A DNA stretch of 64,000 nt from Bacteroidota bacterium. GTDB taxonomy: Bacteria; Bacteroidota; Ignavibacteria; Palsa-1295. Of this stretch, positions 27,372-36,843 are shown in pieces. Position 1 is the stretch's first letter. The number at the start of each line of letters is the position of its first letter. Location: the NCBI GenBank assembly GCA_030706745.1, contig JAUZNX010000006.1, forward strand, positions 62,001 to 126,000. Reading direction: 5' to 3'. The notes beneath the pieces were generated by a model. It was not told where the DNA came from, did no database searches, and saw only the letters and a program-made list of their open reading frames with translations. Position numbers and translations under genes: made by a program.

Positions 27372-28706
27372 TTAATAATCCTTCATCTTCCTTGCTGCAT
27401 CCGCTATTGCTATGTCCGCTGCAGCATATCCATTACGAATGGCCCCTTCAATAGTTGCGGGAAGGCCGTTTTGAACGAAGTCCCCGGCAAGAATGAATCG
27501 CTTATCATCTGTTGTACTCAGTGGCCTCGTCATTTGAACGTTTGGCGAGAAGAGCGGCGTCGCCCGCTTCTCGCGAATGATCTGAGCGTGCATGAGCTGT
27601 GCGTCACGTGCTGATGGCACTGTTCGCACAAGATCGCTCCACAAAAGACTCGTAATTTCTTCATTCGATTTGTCGACGATCGCATCTGCCGCGCTGACGG
27701 TCAGCGCCACTCGTTGCGCACTAAACATACTGGCTTTCGGGAAGGCCCATTGAAGTGTCATGCCAACGAATGCCTGAATGGGGGCATTGAAGATCGTACG
27801 ATCGAGCCAAAAGTATGCATTGACAATTGGGGAGTATTGCGTAGCGGGGCCAGTAGTATGATTTGATCCTTGCAGGCCATTAGTGCAATTGACAACCCTG
27901 TCAAACACCTGCTCATCCGAATCAGTGACAATTCGGATGCCAGTCGCTTCGATCTCGATGTTCCGAACCGGATCGCTCAATCGAGTCAATGCCCCATGCC
28001 GCTCAAGCAGTGCAGTCGCCGGATCGATCAGCAACTCGGAAAGGCCACACTTTGGTATTAGCAAAGCACTTGCCTTGCGGGAGGAGAAAAATGCCTCGCG
28101 TATGACACTCGTAAAAAGAACCGCGCTCGCCTGCTCCGTGGAAGCGTTGAGCGTAGCGAATACGATCGGCTCCCACAATTTCTCGCAGAGCGATGCCGCT
28201 TGTTCGAACCGCTTGAACAACTCGGCACACGTTAAGTTGGGTAAGTCACTTGGCAGCTTGTTGCGCCAGAGCGCATTGCCAAGATTGGCCGCGCTTCGCT
28301 TCTCGGCTAGTGTGAGCATCGAAGTCCGCATAATCGCCGAGAGCAAATTCAGTGGCGGGGCAAGCGTGCGATCGATAGTGAATGATCGAACGCCGGTTTG
28401 ACTCCAGAATGGTATCCGAAGCGGAATGCGCTCGATGAGACGGCTGGTACCAATTCGATCGAGATAGTCGAGCGTGGCGGTGTAGCAACCCATTAGCAGG
28501 TGCTGACCGTTATCGAGTGTGTCGCCGGTTTTTGGATCGAGGAAGGAGCGCGTGCGACCACCCGCTTCACGCCGGGCTTCGAAGAGCGTGATGCCGCGAA
28601 AGCCGGACTCGCTTAGCCTCACAGCCGCAGCGAGCCCGCTCACCCCGGCACCAATAATCGCTATTTTTGAATGTTGCAAAAGATTGGATGAGTCACAAGA
28701 ATTCAA
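27372..28706 (-). CDS. hpnE: Hydroxysqualene dehydroxylase HpnE (FAD-dependent)
   Basis: This 444-residue flavoprotein reduces hydroxysqualene to squalene, in the route to hopanoids. KIAIIGAGVSGLAAAVRLSE is the FAD-binding fingerprint; ARREAGGRTRSFLD and DNGQHLLMGCYTATLDYL are typical of the HpnE (squalene-associated desaturase-like) family; FILAGDFVQNGLPATIEGAI with AAADIA closes the FAD fold. No hpnC, hpnD or squalene-hopene cyclase is nearby. The start is divergent from the alkyltransferase-like gene, with the 9-nt repeat in between. Confidence 0.88.
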   Translation of the reverse strand: MNSCDSSNLLQHSKIAIIGAGVSGLAAAVRLSESGFRGITLFEARREAGGRTRSFLDPKTGDTLDNGQHLLMGCYTATLDYLDRIGTSRLIERIPLRIPFWSQTGVRSFTIDRTLAPPLNLLSAIMRTSMLTLAEKRSAANLGNALWRNKLPSDLPNLTCAELFKRFEQAASLCEKLWEPIVFATLNASTEQASAVLFTSVIREAFFSSRKASALLIPKCGLSELLIDPATALLERHGALTRLSDPVRNIEIEATGIRIVTDSDEQVFDRVVNCTNGLQGSNHTTGPATQYSPIVNAYFWLDRTIFNAPIQAFVGMTLQWAFPKASMFSAQRVALTVSAADAIVDKSNEEITSLLWSDLVRTVPSARDAQLMHAQIIREKRATPLFSPNVQMTRPLSTTDDKRFILAGDFVQNGLPATIEGAIRNGYAAADIAIADAARKMKDY

Positions 28707-28716
28707 AGGGCCCCAT

Positions 28717-28752
28717 AGAATCTATGAAATCTATAGAATCTATAGATTCTAT
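28717..28752. repeat. 9-nt tandem repeat, 4 units
   Basis: Four units (AGAATCTAT, GAAATCTAT, AGAATCTAT, AGATTCTAT) lie between the divergent hpnE and alkyltransferase-like genes. The ATG of the latter starts inside the last unit. Confidence 0.8.
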
Positions 28753-29095
28753 GAGGCACCTTAAACCTCAGCCTGATTTCTACGCGCGCGTCTATGCGAT
28801 CGTAGAACAAATCCCTCGTGGAAAGGTCACGACCTACGGCGCAATCGCGGAGGTACTCGGTATCCGAAGCTCCTCGCGAATGGTCGGGCAGGCGCTCTCG
28901 GCTCTTCCGGAAGGCTCGGGTGTTCCGGCGCAACGTGTTATCAACCGTTTGGGCGCACTGAGTGGCGCGCATCACTTTGGCGGCTATGAGCGAATGCGTT
29001 CCATGCTGCGGCGCGAAGGCGTGACGTTCAAGGGGGAGTTGGTGGATATGGAGAAGCACTTTTGGTCTCCCAAGAACGCAGAAGACCGCGCCTGA
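28751..29095 (+). CDS. Alkyltransferase-like protein (MGMT family without active-site Cys)
   Basis: This 114-residue protein is the DNA-binding domain of the O6-methylguanine-DNA methyltransferase family. YAIVEQIPRGKVTTYGAIAE and SRMVGQALSALPEGSGVPAQ followed by RVINRLGALSGAHHFGG match it well. In true MGMT the motif is PCHRV; here it is PAQRV, so the alkyl-accepting Cys and the His are both absent. Such ATL proteins bind alkylated bases and direct nucleotide excision repair. The start at 28751 is chosen over one further upstream because the upstream codons are repeat sequence. It would act in the cytoplasm on DNA. Confidence 0.85.
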   Translation: MRHLKPQPDFYARVYAIVEQIPRGKVTTYGAIAEVLGIRSSSRMVGQALSALPEGSGVPAQRVINRLGALSGAHHFGGYERMRSMLRREGVTFKGELVDMEKHFWSPKNAEDRA

Positions 29096-29154
29096 ACGAT
29101 TTCAGGGATGCAGGCATTCTGCCTGAGTCGTTTTGCACTTAACGCCTTAATTCG

Positions 29155-29652
29155 ATGAAGACATCACATAAGTATTTGGGCTTCTTCCTGTTTGCTGCGA
29201 TTGCCACATACGCCACCATTGTCCTTGCCGGCGCGCCACTCAAAGGCGTTGACATCAAACTTGGAATGGTTGGCTCCGAACGCACTTACCATGCTGCTAC
29301 CGATGCCGAAGGCAAATTCAGCTTCTCCAATCTACCCGAAGGGACATACAATCTTTTTTGCGAATATACCGCCTGTGCCCGAGCAATCAACACGAAGGGT
29401 ACTGGCGCGGTGTCCCGTGTAGCGTCGCCACGATTCTCACTTGAAATCGATCGCTTACCCAATGTGACGGTATCCGCCGCGACCCGGAATGCTTCGGCCA
29501 TTCCTGCTCTCGATGGTTCCAGTAAGGAATCGGCATACAAGACGGAAATCACACAGAACTGGAATGCGAATACCCCTGCGCTGACATTAAAAGTCAACGG
29601 CGTTTTCGGCAAATCAAAGGAGCTTACCGGTCACGTAACGCTGATCAAGTAG
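29155..29652 (+). CDS. Secreted protein with carboxypeptidase-regulatory-like domain
   Basis: This 165-residue protein has a signal peptide (YLGFFLFAAIATYATIVLAG). The mature N-terminal part PLKGVDIKLGMVGSERTYHA followed by ATDAEGKFSFSNLPEGTYNLFC is the pattern of a carboxypeptidase-regulatory-like or SdrD-B-like beta-sandwich, in which 'TDaxGkFxFxnLpxGxYxl' is conserved. The second half is not recognised. A single-domain surface protein; function unknown. It converges on the membrane protein gene at 29699 with a hairpin between them. Confidence 0.6.
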   Translation: MKTSHKYLGFFLFAAIATYATIVLAGAPLKGVDIKLGMVGSERTYHAATDAEGKFSFSNLPEGTYNLFCEYTACARAINTKGTGAVSRVASPRFSLEIDRLPNVTVSAATRNASAIPALDGSSKESAYKTEITQNWNANTPALTLKVNGVFGKSKELTGHVTLIK

Positions 29653-29677
29653 GCGTCTCGCGGTGTGACAGATACTC

Positions 29678-29699
29678 AGGGCAAGCTGGAGCTTGCCCT
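29678..29699. terminator. Hairpin between convergent genes
   Basis: AGGGCAAGCT-GG-AGCTTGCCCT is a perfect 10-bp stem after the gene at 29155, ending at the stop codon of the gene at 29699. The T-tract is weak, so termination is likely but not certain. Confidence 0.6.
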
Positions 29700-30814
29700 T
29701 ACATTGCCGTCAGTGCCGACGCGGAGGCAAAGCTGGTCCGCTCGGTGAAGATGATGTGATCGTGATAGTAATGCGTCAGCAGGAAGCAAAGGACAACCAT
29801 GTAGTAACACTGGTCGAAGGAGAGTCCGGTGTATGATTTCGTGATGAGCAGGGTCCCGATCAGGAGCAACGTAATAACATTCAACGTCATGTTGAAGCCA
29901 TAGTAACGCCACCACTCGCCGGGTCGCGAGAAGATTGAGATCTTGTTTGGTAACTCGCCGCGATCGTAGCGGAGACGGTTGATATACCACGTGAGTCCCA
30001 GATACTGAAACGAATGCCAGGTGTTCATGCCCTGGAACGCCACATCGAGTTCGTGGAACATCGGGGTGATGAAGCTCGCGATGACGGTGACCGTAATGAG
30101 AACGGTCTTCGGAATATTACCCTCGCCGGTTCGGAATTCGCGATAGGTCTTTGAAATATACAGCGTGAGCGCTGTCGCGAATGCAATGGATGCCAGCCAC
30201 CAGACTGGATCGATCTTGAGCATGTCCGGAAAGTAGAGCGTATTTTGCCCGACCTTGAACGTGCCGTGGACGAACCGGTACATCGCAACGGGATAGAGCG
30301 CCGTGAGCACCACCGAATAGTCGATCGCTTTTGATTTGAAGGTGGAAACCCGTGAGGTCGCTCGGTCATCGGCACGGCCATTATAACAATCCACCAGATA
30401 AATGATCTGATGCAAGACGTGGACGCTCGCCCAGAAGAAGAAGAACGTCAGGAGAAAGACGAAATGATAGTAGCCAAGATAAATCACCGCCGCGGGAATG
30501 ACGAACGCAGCCAGATAGATGGATTGATGCCGCGCGCGGAATTCCGGATCGAGCGTCGTGCGCAGATGTGTGGCATACATGTGTGGCCCGCCGATTAGGA
30601 AGGCGACAAGCATGTTGACGCCGTTCCGAGCCGTATCCGGATTGAGACCGATCGCCTGACCAAAGTAATAGGAAGCATACGGTATCGTTACCAGCAACAC
30701 GGAGCCGGAAATCCAGGTAAGGTCCCAGGCTTTGGATTTGAGCCAAAGTGAGTGCGACTGAGGAGTGAGCACGACAGTATCAGCCATTATAGTAGAAGAC
30801 TGTGAAATCTTCAT
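29699..30814 (-). CDS. Polytopic membrane protein with conserved His residues, unknown function
   Basis: This 371-residue protein has about eight hydrophobic segments, among them LTWISGSVLLVTIPYASYYF, FVIPAAVIYLGYYHFVFLLT and LNVITLLLIGTLLI. Histidines occur in likely membrane or interface positions: GGPHMYATHLRTT, SVHVLHQIIYLVD, FHELDVAFQ, WHSFQYLGLTWY and LTHYYHDHIIF. Such clusters in a polytopic protein recall membrane metal-dependent oxygenases (for example the Brp/Blh carotene cleavage family), but I do not recognise it as a member. The ATG at 30814 or 30787 may be the start. Function unknown. Confidence 0.6.
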   Translation of the reverse strand: MKISQSSTIMADTVVLTPQSHSLWLKSKAWDLTWISGSVLLVTIPYASYYFGQAIGLNPDTARNGVNMLVAFLIGGPHMYATHLRTTLDPEFRARHQSIYLAAFVIPAAVIYLGYYHFVFLLTFFFFWASVHVLHQIIYLVDCYNGRADDRATSRVSTFKSKAIDYSVVLTALYPVAMYRFVHGTFKVGQNTLYFPDMLKIDPVWWLASIAFATALTLYISKTYREFRTGEGNIPKTVLITVTVIASFITPMFHELDVAFQGMNTWHSFQYLGLTWYINRLRYDRGELPNKISIFSRPGEWWRYYGFNMTLNVITLLLIGTLLITKSYTGLSFDQCYYMVVLCFLLTHYYHDHIIFTERTSFASASALTAM

Positions 30815-30955
30815 GCCATCAGAGATCGGCGACGATTCACGTCGTCAGTCATACGTTGGCGTGCGATCATTCGTTACAACAGGAATTACTTCAAATTTCC
30901 GACATGTTAGGTTCCCGCGGAAGATACATCATCCGTATCGTTTGCCAGACGTATA

Positions 30956-32953
30956 ATGTTCGCCAATATTGCACAGCAAGGCCGGACCCTGTGGCCAGTG
31001 ACTGCCATCCTCGCCATGGTGATCTTTGGCACGCCCAACTCGATGTTTGGCGGTCAACGAGTCTCGCAATCAAGCGGAGTTTGGTCATCAGCGGCAACAT
31101 GGGCCGGAGGCATCACACCGCAAGCCGGAGATACTGTGATCATCGCCAGCGCGGATTCAGTTTATCTTGATTCCTCAAGTGCCGCGTTGAATGCGGTCAC
31201 CATCTACGGTCGATTCTCACTTGGCAGAGATACATTGTTCTTTAGTGCCTCGCCAAACGACACCCTCGTTCAAATATTCGGCACGCTCGATGCTGGCAGC
31301 GGATGGTTCGCGTTTCCTGCTCCAGTATCGCCACGACCTGTCATTCAGGTTGCAGCCGGTGGACTATTCCGCATGTCATCAGCGATTCCGTTTCCCACCT
31401 CCGGCATTTTCGATTCTCTTTCAAGTCCGCTCTTTGCCCTCGATGATTCGAGCACGTTCGAGTACTATTCACAGAATCTCGATCTGATTGACGTTTCCTA
31501 TCTTGCGAATAATCTTGTAGACCATTCGTATGCCAATCTCACGCTAAACGGCATGGACGCTTCGTTTCGGTCGAATCCGGTGCGAATTCGCGGAACGCTG
31601 CTGATCGATTCCGGCGCTTCCATCATCGCTGCCGCACGAGTCGCGTATGTACAGGGATTTGACACGCAGGTCGTCACAATATCAGGAGACGTTGTGAACC
31701 AGAATAGTGGCGAATCCGGCTCGGCGGGCGCAGGGCTTCGCGGCTGTGGCATGCAGTCATCGGGTTCTGAAGTATGGGTCTTCGATCGATTCACTGGCAG
31801 CAGTGGAAAAGACACATGCCATTGGTCCGGGCCTTCGCAACTTGGGAGTGTACTTGTGCGGAAAAATACCGTACTGAGTATTCGGTATCTCGACGATCTG
31901 CATTGCGATTCACTGGACATCCTGACACACCTCACCGAAGAAAATCCTCCATGCGGTGGTCATGTGATCGGCAAAATCTATTCGGAGTTTCCGAGAACGC
32001 TCGATGCTTCAAATCCTGTCGATAGTTTTTATGGCCTCGGGCTAACGATCCGCACCGGGACACTCCCTTACATTGGCCGCACCCGAGTCGTTCGTGTCAA
32101 TGGATACAAGCCGCCAGGTGCCCGTGATGACGCAAGGCCGGCGCTCCGATATTTTGTGATCACCCCAGGTGCTTCGCCACAGCAAGGCGCGCCGGACGAA
32201 ATGACCTTCCAACTCCATTGCGACGAGCTAAACGGCGCAAATCCAAACCACCTCCATTTCTGGCGCTCACGCGATCAAGGCCGGGCATGGGCATTTAGTG
32301 GAATCAGCAATTTCGATCCTGAGACCTTCGCTTTCGAGTGGGATACAACTGTGCTTGGCCTTGCCAATGATTCTGGCAGCTTTTACTGGATGCTATCCGA
32401 AGGATATACAGACCATCCTACGCCAATCGATCTTGTTAGCTTTAGCGCAACACGCGGTCCGGGCGGTGTCGATCTCACTTGGGAGACCGCGGCCGAGATA
32501 AATCTTGCAGGCTTCGAATTAGACCGAGGCTCGCGGATAGCCCCAGTCAACGTAGCCAGTTTCTTGTCCGATCGCAGCCTGATTTCCCAATCAAGATACG
32601 GTCAGCTGTATTCGGTTCTGGATACCTCTTCAGGTCCGATGCAATATGATCTCTACGAGGTTTCGAATGATGGGATCAGAACCTGGCTCGCCGAACGCTG
32701 GGTCCAGGCAACATCGGAAGCAGAGCCAGCCTTGGATCCGCAAATCTCCATTCAGGGGAAGCAGCTCTCAGTTGTCCTCGGGGCAAACCAGGAGGGACGC
32801 ATCGAATTGGACGATGTGATCGGTCGCCCGGAAATGTCCAGGGAGTTCACAGAGCAAATGCGAACAATAATGAGCCTCCCAGCCGGTGTCTATATAGCCA
32901 GGGTGTTCTGGAGAGGCGGTCAGGCCTCCCGGTTGCTGATCTTGGGTGAATAG
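30956..32953 (+). CDS. Large secreted protein with T9SS-type C-terminal end
   Basis: This 665-residue protein has a signal-like N-terminus (VTAILAMVIFGTPNSMFGG-Q). SGVWSSAATWAGGITPQAGD followed by TVIIASADSVYLDSSS is the G8-like opening ('W.....W.gG..P..gd.v.I..g') seen in many T9SS cargo proteins. The middle part is a beta-helix-like chain. From about residue 500 come PIDLVSFSATRGPGGVDLTW and ETAAEINLAGFELDRG, the immunoglobulin-like domain that often precedes a sorting signal. The last 60 residues (SLPAGVYIARVFWRGGQASR) look like a degenerate T9SS sorting domain. Probably a surface protein; function unknown. Confidence 0.65.
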   Translation: MFANIAQQGRTLWPVTAILAMVIFGTPNSMFGGQRVSQSSGVWSSAATWAGGITPQAGDTVIIASADSVYLDSSSAALNAVTIYGRFSLGRDTLFFSASPNDTLVQIFGTLDAGSGWFAFPAPVSPRPVIQVAAGGLFRMSSAIPFPTSGIFDSLSSPLFALDDSSTFEYYSQNLDLIDVSYLANNLVDHSYANLTLNGMDASFRSNPVRIRGTLLIDSGASIIAAARVAYVQGFDTQVVTISGDVVNQNSGESGSAGAGLRGCGMQSSGSEVWVFDRFTGSSGKDTCHWSGPSQLGSVLVRKNTVLSIRYLDDLHCDSLDILTHLTEENPPCGGHVIGKIYSEFPRTLDASNPVDSFYGLGLTIRTGTLPYIGRTRVVRVNGYKPPGARDDARPALRYFVITPGASPQQGAPDEMTFQLHCDELNGANPNHLHFWRSRDQGRAWAFSGISNFDPETFAFEWDTTVLGLANDSGSFYWMLSEGYTDHPTPIDLVSFSATRGPGGVDLTWETAAEINLAGFELDRGSRIAPVNVASFLSDRSLISQSRYGQLYSVLDTSSGPMQYDLYEVSNDGIRTWLAERWVQATSEAEPALDPQISIQGKQLSVVLGANQEGRIELDDVIGRPEMSREFTEQMRTIMSLPAGVYIARVFWRGGQASRLLILGE

Positions 32954-33160
32954 TCGTCCCCTAATCAGAAAAGTCCTCCTACATCTTATTTGAGCGCGAA
33001 ACCATGCGCTCATCAGCCAGACTATCGCAGACTCAGTGGAGGAATCTGGGTAGTATCAGAGTGAGACGCATTTGACTCATTCTGGAACAGACTGTCCAAT
33101 TCTGATACCAATAATTCTCCATATTCCTTCGTATTCGACAATAATTCATATCCGCTCGGA

Positions 33161-33191
33161 TTGACTTTCTCTTTTGGCGTGTCTATATTTA
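33161..33191 (+). promoter_or_regulatory. Candidate Bacteroidota-type promoter (TTG-N20-TATATTTA)
   Basis: TTG at 33161 is separated by exactly 20 bases from TATATTTA at 33184. This follows the known Bacteroidota -33/-7 pattern. Nearly the same box, with the same spacing, occurs in front of the secreted-protein genes at 35280 and 38636. It lies about 110 bases upstream of the gene at 33298. The rest of the 32954-33297 gap holds no recognised feature. Confidence 0.6.
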
Positions 33192-33297
33192 GGACGGGAC
33201 GGGTGATATTATTAGCTTCCGGACCGATAGTTTAGTTTGCCGGCTTCATTTAGTTTGCCACTAAGGGCGCCGGAACTGATGGAAATTATAGCCGGCG

Positions 33298-34977
33298 ATG
33301 CCCCAGCACGCGACGTTTGCCAAAACGCATATCAGCGCCCCCGCGACTGCCAGTCGAATTGCTCGACTTTTGGCAGTTGCGGTGCTGTATATGGTTATGG
33401 CTCAGGCGGCCGGCGCGCAGCTCATGATTAATAAGGGCGCAACGATTGTCACAAAGACTAACTCGTTCATGCAGGTCAATGGGGCGTATCAGAACCAGAC
33501 TGGTTCGATCGATGACTCTGGCATCGTTACGATCACAACCGACTTCACGAACAACAGTGCAGCCACGGCCGGAGGATCGGGATGGTACAACATTGGCGGT
33601 AACTTCACGAATGATGGCACATTCCAGCGTAAAACTGGCACCGTAAACCTCAACGGTACATCCAATCAGAATGTCGGTGGCGCAGTGATCACGACGTTCT
33701 ATGACCTTCAGTTTACAAATGGCGGCTCGAAGACCCTAACACAAAAGGAAATCGTTGACTCGGATGCGTATTTCACGAACGGCATTGTCTACACCACGCA
33801 GACCAACGTGCTGAACTTCACGATCAACGGCAATTGGGTTAACAATGCGGGTCTGCCCGTCGCACCTGCTGCCAGCTACGTCGATGGCCCATGTGAGAAG
33901 GACATGAACTCCACGAACCGCTTCTGGTTTCCAGTTGGTAAGAGCGGACGTGGCAATACCGGTGCAATCACTCCTCAGAGCGCGACAGCGACAACATATC
34001 GGATGCAGTATTTTAACTATCCGTATGTCAACACCACTTCGATCCAATCGCCATTGCAGCAAGTCAGCAAGATTCAATACTGGCACGCAGATATCGTAAC
34101 GCCGGCGACTGGCGGAGCGGATGCAATTGCACGGCTTTACTGGATTCCTGGCGATTATACGATGTCGGTGTATATGTCCACGATGTCGAACCTTGTAGTC
34201 GCGCGTTGGGATACGCTGGCGCCCGTCATTCCTGGCCCAACGCCGGCATGGGTTACGGCTGGTGTGAGCGCGCTCTCGCCGGGAGCGAGCTATCTGTCCG
34301 GATGGATCGAATCCGCAGTGGTTACGGCCGTTAAGTATGGCACCGCAATCATCAACAGGCCCTTTACAATCGCATCGCTTACCTCCGACAACTCCCTGCC
34401 CGTCGAAATGGGACCGTTCTCGGTAAAGCAAGTCGCGAATCACGTAGTACTCGATTGGAAGACATACAGCGAGATTCAAAGTCTCGGGTTCGAAGTGGAA
34501 CGTCGCCGCGAAGGCGAGCCATCGGTTTTGATCAAGAGCTTCGAACATGATTCATCACTGCTCGCCAAATCACCCTATGGGGCGACCTATCAAACGGTCG
34601 ACGGCGATGGCCTTGCCAATGGCACATATGTCTACGATTTGTATCAGATCGATGCCAATGGCACACGCACTCACTCTGGATCTCGAACGCTCGACTTCCA
34701 CCAGATTGCGATTCCTAGTTCGCTTTCGGTTGCGATCTATCCGAATCCGACATCGCAATTAGCGAACATTTCAATCGGGCTTGCTGAAGATGGACACGTA
34801 AATGCAATGCTCTATGATGCTAGCGGGAGACTTGTCGGGCAGATCGCGGACCTTAATCTCACTGCCGGCGAGCATCTCTTCAGTCAGGATGTCTCGCACC
34901 TCCCTGCGGGGATCTATCAACTGAGCATTACGACGGGCGACTCACACATTGCGAAGAGCATTGTTGTCCGTCGATAG
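33298..34977 (+). CDS. Secreted protein with T9SS type A sorting domain
   Basis: This 559-residue protein has a signal peptide (IARLLAVAVLYMVMAQAAGA-Q). The N-terminal third (about 35-200) consists of repeats such as TNNSAATAGGSGWYNIGGNF and NDGTFQRKTGTVNLNG, a beta-helix-like pattern common in T9SS cargo. A second part (about 370-470) is the immunoglobulin-like domain LPVEMGPFSVKQVANHVVLD. The last 80 residues contain SVAIYPNPTSQLANISIGL, ASGRLVGQI and LPAGIYQLSITTGDSHIAKS, a clear T9SS type A sorting signal. The protein is likely displayed on or released from the cell surface; function unknown. Confidence 0.78.
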   Translation: MPQHATFAKTHISAPATASRIARLLAVAVLYMVMAQAAGAQLMINKGATIVTKTNSFMQVNGAYQNQTGSIDDSGIVTITTDFTNNSAATAGGSGWYNIGGNFTNDGTFQRKTGTVNLNGTSNQNVGGAVITTFYDLQFTNGGSKTLTQKEIVDSDAYFTNGIVYTTQTNVLNFTINGNWVNNAGLPVAPAASYVDGPCEKDMNSTNRFWFPVGKSGRGNTGAITPQSATATTYRMQYFNYPYVNTTSIQSPLQQVSKIQYWHADIVTPATGGADAIARLYWIPGDYTMSVYMSTMSNLVVARWDTLAPVIPGPTPAWVTAGVSALSPGASYLSGWIESAVVTAVKYGTAIINRPFTIASLTSDNSLPVEMGPFSVKQVANHVVLDWKTYSEIQSLGFEVERRREGEPSVLIKSFEHDSSLLAKSPYGATYQTVDGDGLANGTYVYDLYQIDANGTRTHSGSRTLDFHQIAIPSSLSVAIYPNPTSQLANISIGLAEDGHVNAMLYDASGRLVGQIADLNLTAGEHLFSQDVSHLPAGIYQLSITTGDSHIAKSIVVRR

Positions 34978-35191
34978 GATTTTTTGAGCCTCGTTATCCC
35001 TTCGCTCGGCGCTGGAATATTGCCGCCGAAGCTTCGCACACATTCCCTTTGGAGATGAGCTGGTGAACTTGAGCGGCCCAGAGTGTCGTATGTTGAGACG
35101 ACCATGTATGATTATGAGACACCAATTCGCTGATCCGGGTGGATGATCTTCAAAGCAGCGTGAATGTTCTTAAAAAGATTTCAATCGAGGC

Positions 35192-35222
35192 TTGCTTTTT
35201 CTCTGGCTTGTGTCTATATTTG
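35192..35222 (+). promoter_or_regulatory. Candidate promoter (TTG-N20-TATATTTG)
   Basis: TTG at 35192 and TATATTTG at 35215, 20 bases between them, located 58 bases upstream of the gene at 35280. Same arrangement as 33161 and 38545. Confidence 0.65.
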
Positions 35223-35279
35223 GGAGCTACCCCGAATGATGTAGCATCTGTTCGTAAAACATCTCTGTAAAAATTAGCA

Positions 35280-36821
35280 ATGGTCTCCCTGATAGACCTG
35301 GGGATTCACATTCCCGTTGGGCTCCGCCGTGTCTTGAAGATATGGCACGTGGCCACCGTGTTCGGATTCGCTGGACTGCTCATGCTGGAGCTTTCAACGG
35401 CTGCTTTCGCGCAGAACGTCGGCATCGGAACGTCGACGCCGGATGCAACTGCATTGCTTGACCTGACTTCCACTTCGCAGGGCTTGCTCGTGCCAAGATT
35501 GACCAGCGCTCAAATGTTTGCCGTTCCTTCACCCGGCACCGGCGATCTCATTTTCAATACGTCCCTCACTACGTTCTATTTTTATGACGGTTTAGCATGG
35601 ATCCCAATGACGGGGACCGGCTGGCTATTATCGGGGAACGGTGGTACGATAGCCGGTACAGATTTTCTTGGGACAACAGATAATGCGGACCTGGTCTTCA
35701 AGGCAAACGCCATGGAGGGCATGCGGCTCAGCACATCGCAAAATCTCGGCGTCGGTACGGCCACGCCTGCTTCCGCGCTCCACACCGTTGCATCCGGAGC
35801 GATGACAACGGACTATACAGGAAACCTCCTGACCAATGTGGCGACATCCTCGACCGCTTCAATTACCAAATACGGAATGGACATTCTTTCGAGCGGCACG
35901 TGGAATGGCGCATCGGCGACCAATATCGGGCTGCACACGAATGCAACTGGCGGCACGACAAATTACTCGGCCATTTTCGAAGGCGGTAACGCCGGCATCA
36001 ATACAACAGCACCCGCAACATATATGGATGTCAGTGGCGATGCTTCGATCCGATACTCCTCCTATTCGGCCTCAAATGGAGTCAACAATGACATCAATAT
36101 CGGAACCTCGAGTTTTGTCCGCCTTACCGGTCCAACGGCTGACTTCTCGGTCACCGGCGTTGCCGGCGGCGTGGATGGGAAGGTCCTCATTCTATTCAAC
36201 CCGACCAACCAACTATTTACGATCTCCAATGAAAACACTGGTTCCGTGGCCGCAGACCGGATTTGGACGTTCAACAGCACTGGCGACATCGTCGTCGATG
36301 GCAAAGGGGCGGTCAAAATGATTTATAGCGCGCCGGACAGTCGATGGATTGTGCTCAGTTCGACCACAGTCTCAACGTCCAGCACGGGACTGATCTTCGC
36401 CAAGAAGCCAGCAGATGAAAGTGTCAGAAGCTCCACAACGCTGCAAAATGATAACGACCTGCAATTGCCGATCTCGGCGAATGATTCAATGATCGTGGAA
36501 GGATATATCCATTATCATAACACCGGCTCCGGCAGTTTGAGAATGGCATTCACCATTCCAACCGGAGCAAGTATGGACATCGCAATTTACACCGACGACG
36601 TAATCCAACCCCCGCCAGAAACGTGGACGCTCACTGCCGGCGGCGCATCAACCGGTGACATGGGCATGAACGGTACCGACGTTCCTATTCATTTTTATGG
36701 CATGGTCATCAGTGGTGCAAACGCTGGAACGATTCAAATCCAGTGGGCGCAAGGAGTTTCGTCATCGACCCCGACAACCTTCAAGGCAAAATCCTATATC
36801 CGTGGGACACTGATCCGCTGA
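35280..36821 (+). CDS. Secreted tail-fibre-like protein, array member 1
   Basis: This 513-residue protein has a signal peptide ending STAAFA-Q. The mature start NVGIGTSTPDATALLDLTST, then GLLVPRLTSAQM, is common to all five array members. GWLLSGNGGTIAGTDFLGTT with NADLVFKANAMEGMRL follows: the module discussed in the findings. The central part has SVTGVAGGVDGK and SNENTGSVAADRIWTFN. The C-terminal domain (about 375-513) begins KKPADESVRSSTTLQNDNDL and ends SSTPTTFKAKSYIRGTLIR, which matches a domain found in many phage tail and structural proteins. No T9SS domain and no membrane anchor are seen. Function unknown; fibre or adhesin is inferred. Confidence 0.7.
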   Translation: MVSLIDLGIHIPVGLRRVLKIWHVATVFGFAGLLMLELSTAAFAQNVGIGTSTPDATALLDLTSTSQGLLVPRLTSAQMFAVPSPGTGDLIFNTSLTTFYFYDGLAWIPMTGTGWLLSGNGGTIAGTDFLGTTDNADLVFKANAMEGMRLSTSQNLGVGTATPASALHTVASGAMTTDYTGNLLTNVATSSTASITKYGMDILSSGTWNGASATNIGLHTNATGGTTNYSAIFEGGNAGINTTAPATYMDVSGDASIRYSSYSASNGVNNDINIGTSSFVRLTGPTADFSVTGVAGGVDGKVLILFNPTNQLFTISNENTGSVAADRIWTFNSTGDIVVDGKGAVKMIYSAPDSRWIVLSSTTVSTSSTGLIFAKKPADESVRSSTTLQNDNDLQLPISANDSMIVEGYIHYHNTGSGSLRMAFTIPTGASMDIAIYTDDVIQPPPETWTLTAGGASTGDMGMNGTDVPIHFYGMVISGANAGTIQIQWAQGVSSSTPTTFKAKSYIRGTLIR

Positions 36822-36843
36822 ACAGTCTTTCGAACTTCGAACT

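Noticed and set aside
33056-33085. Imperfect hairpin CAGAGTGAG/CTCATTCTG after the gene at 30956
   Set aside because: It has a mismatch and no T-tract; too weak to call a terminator.
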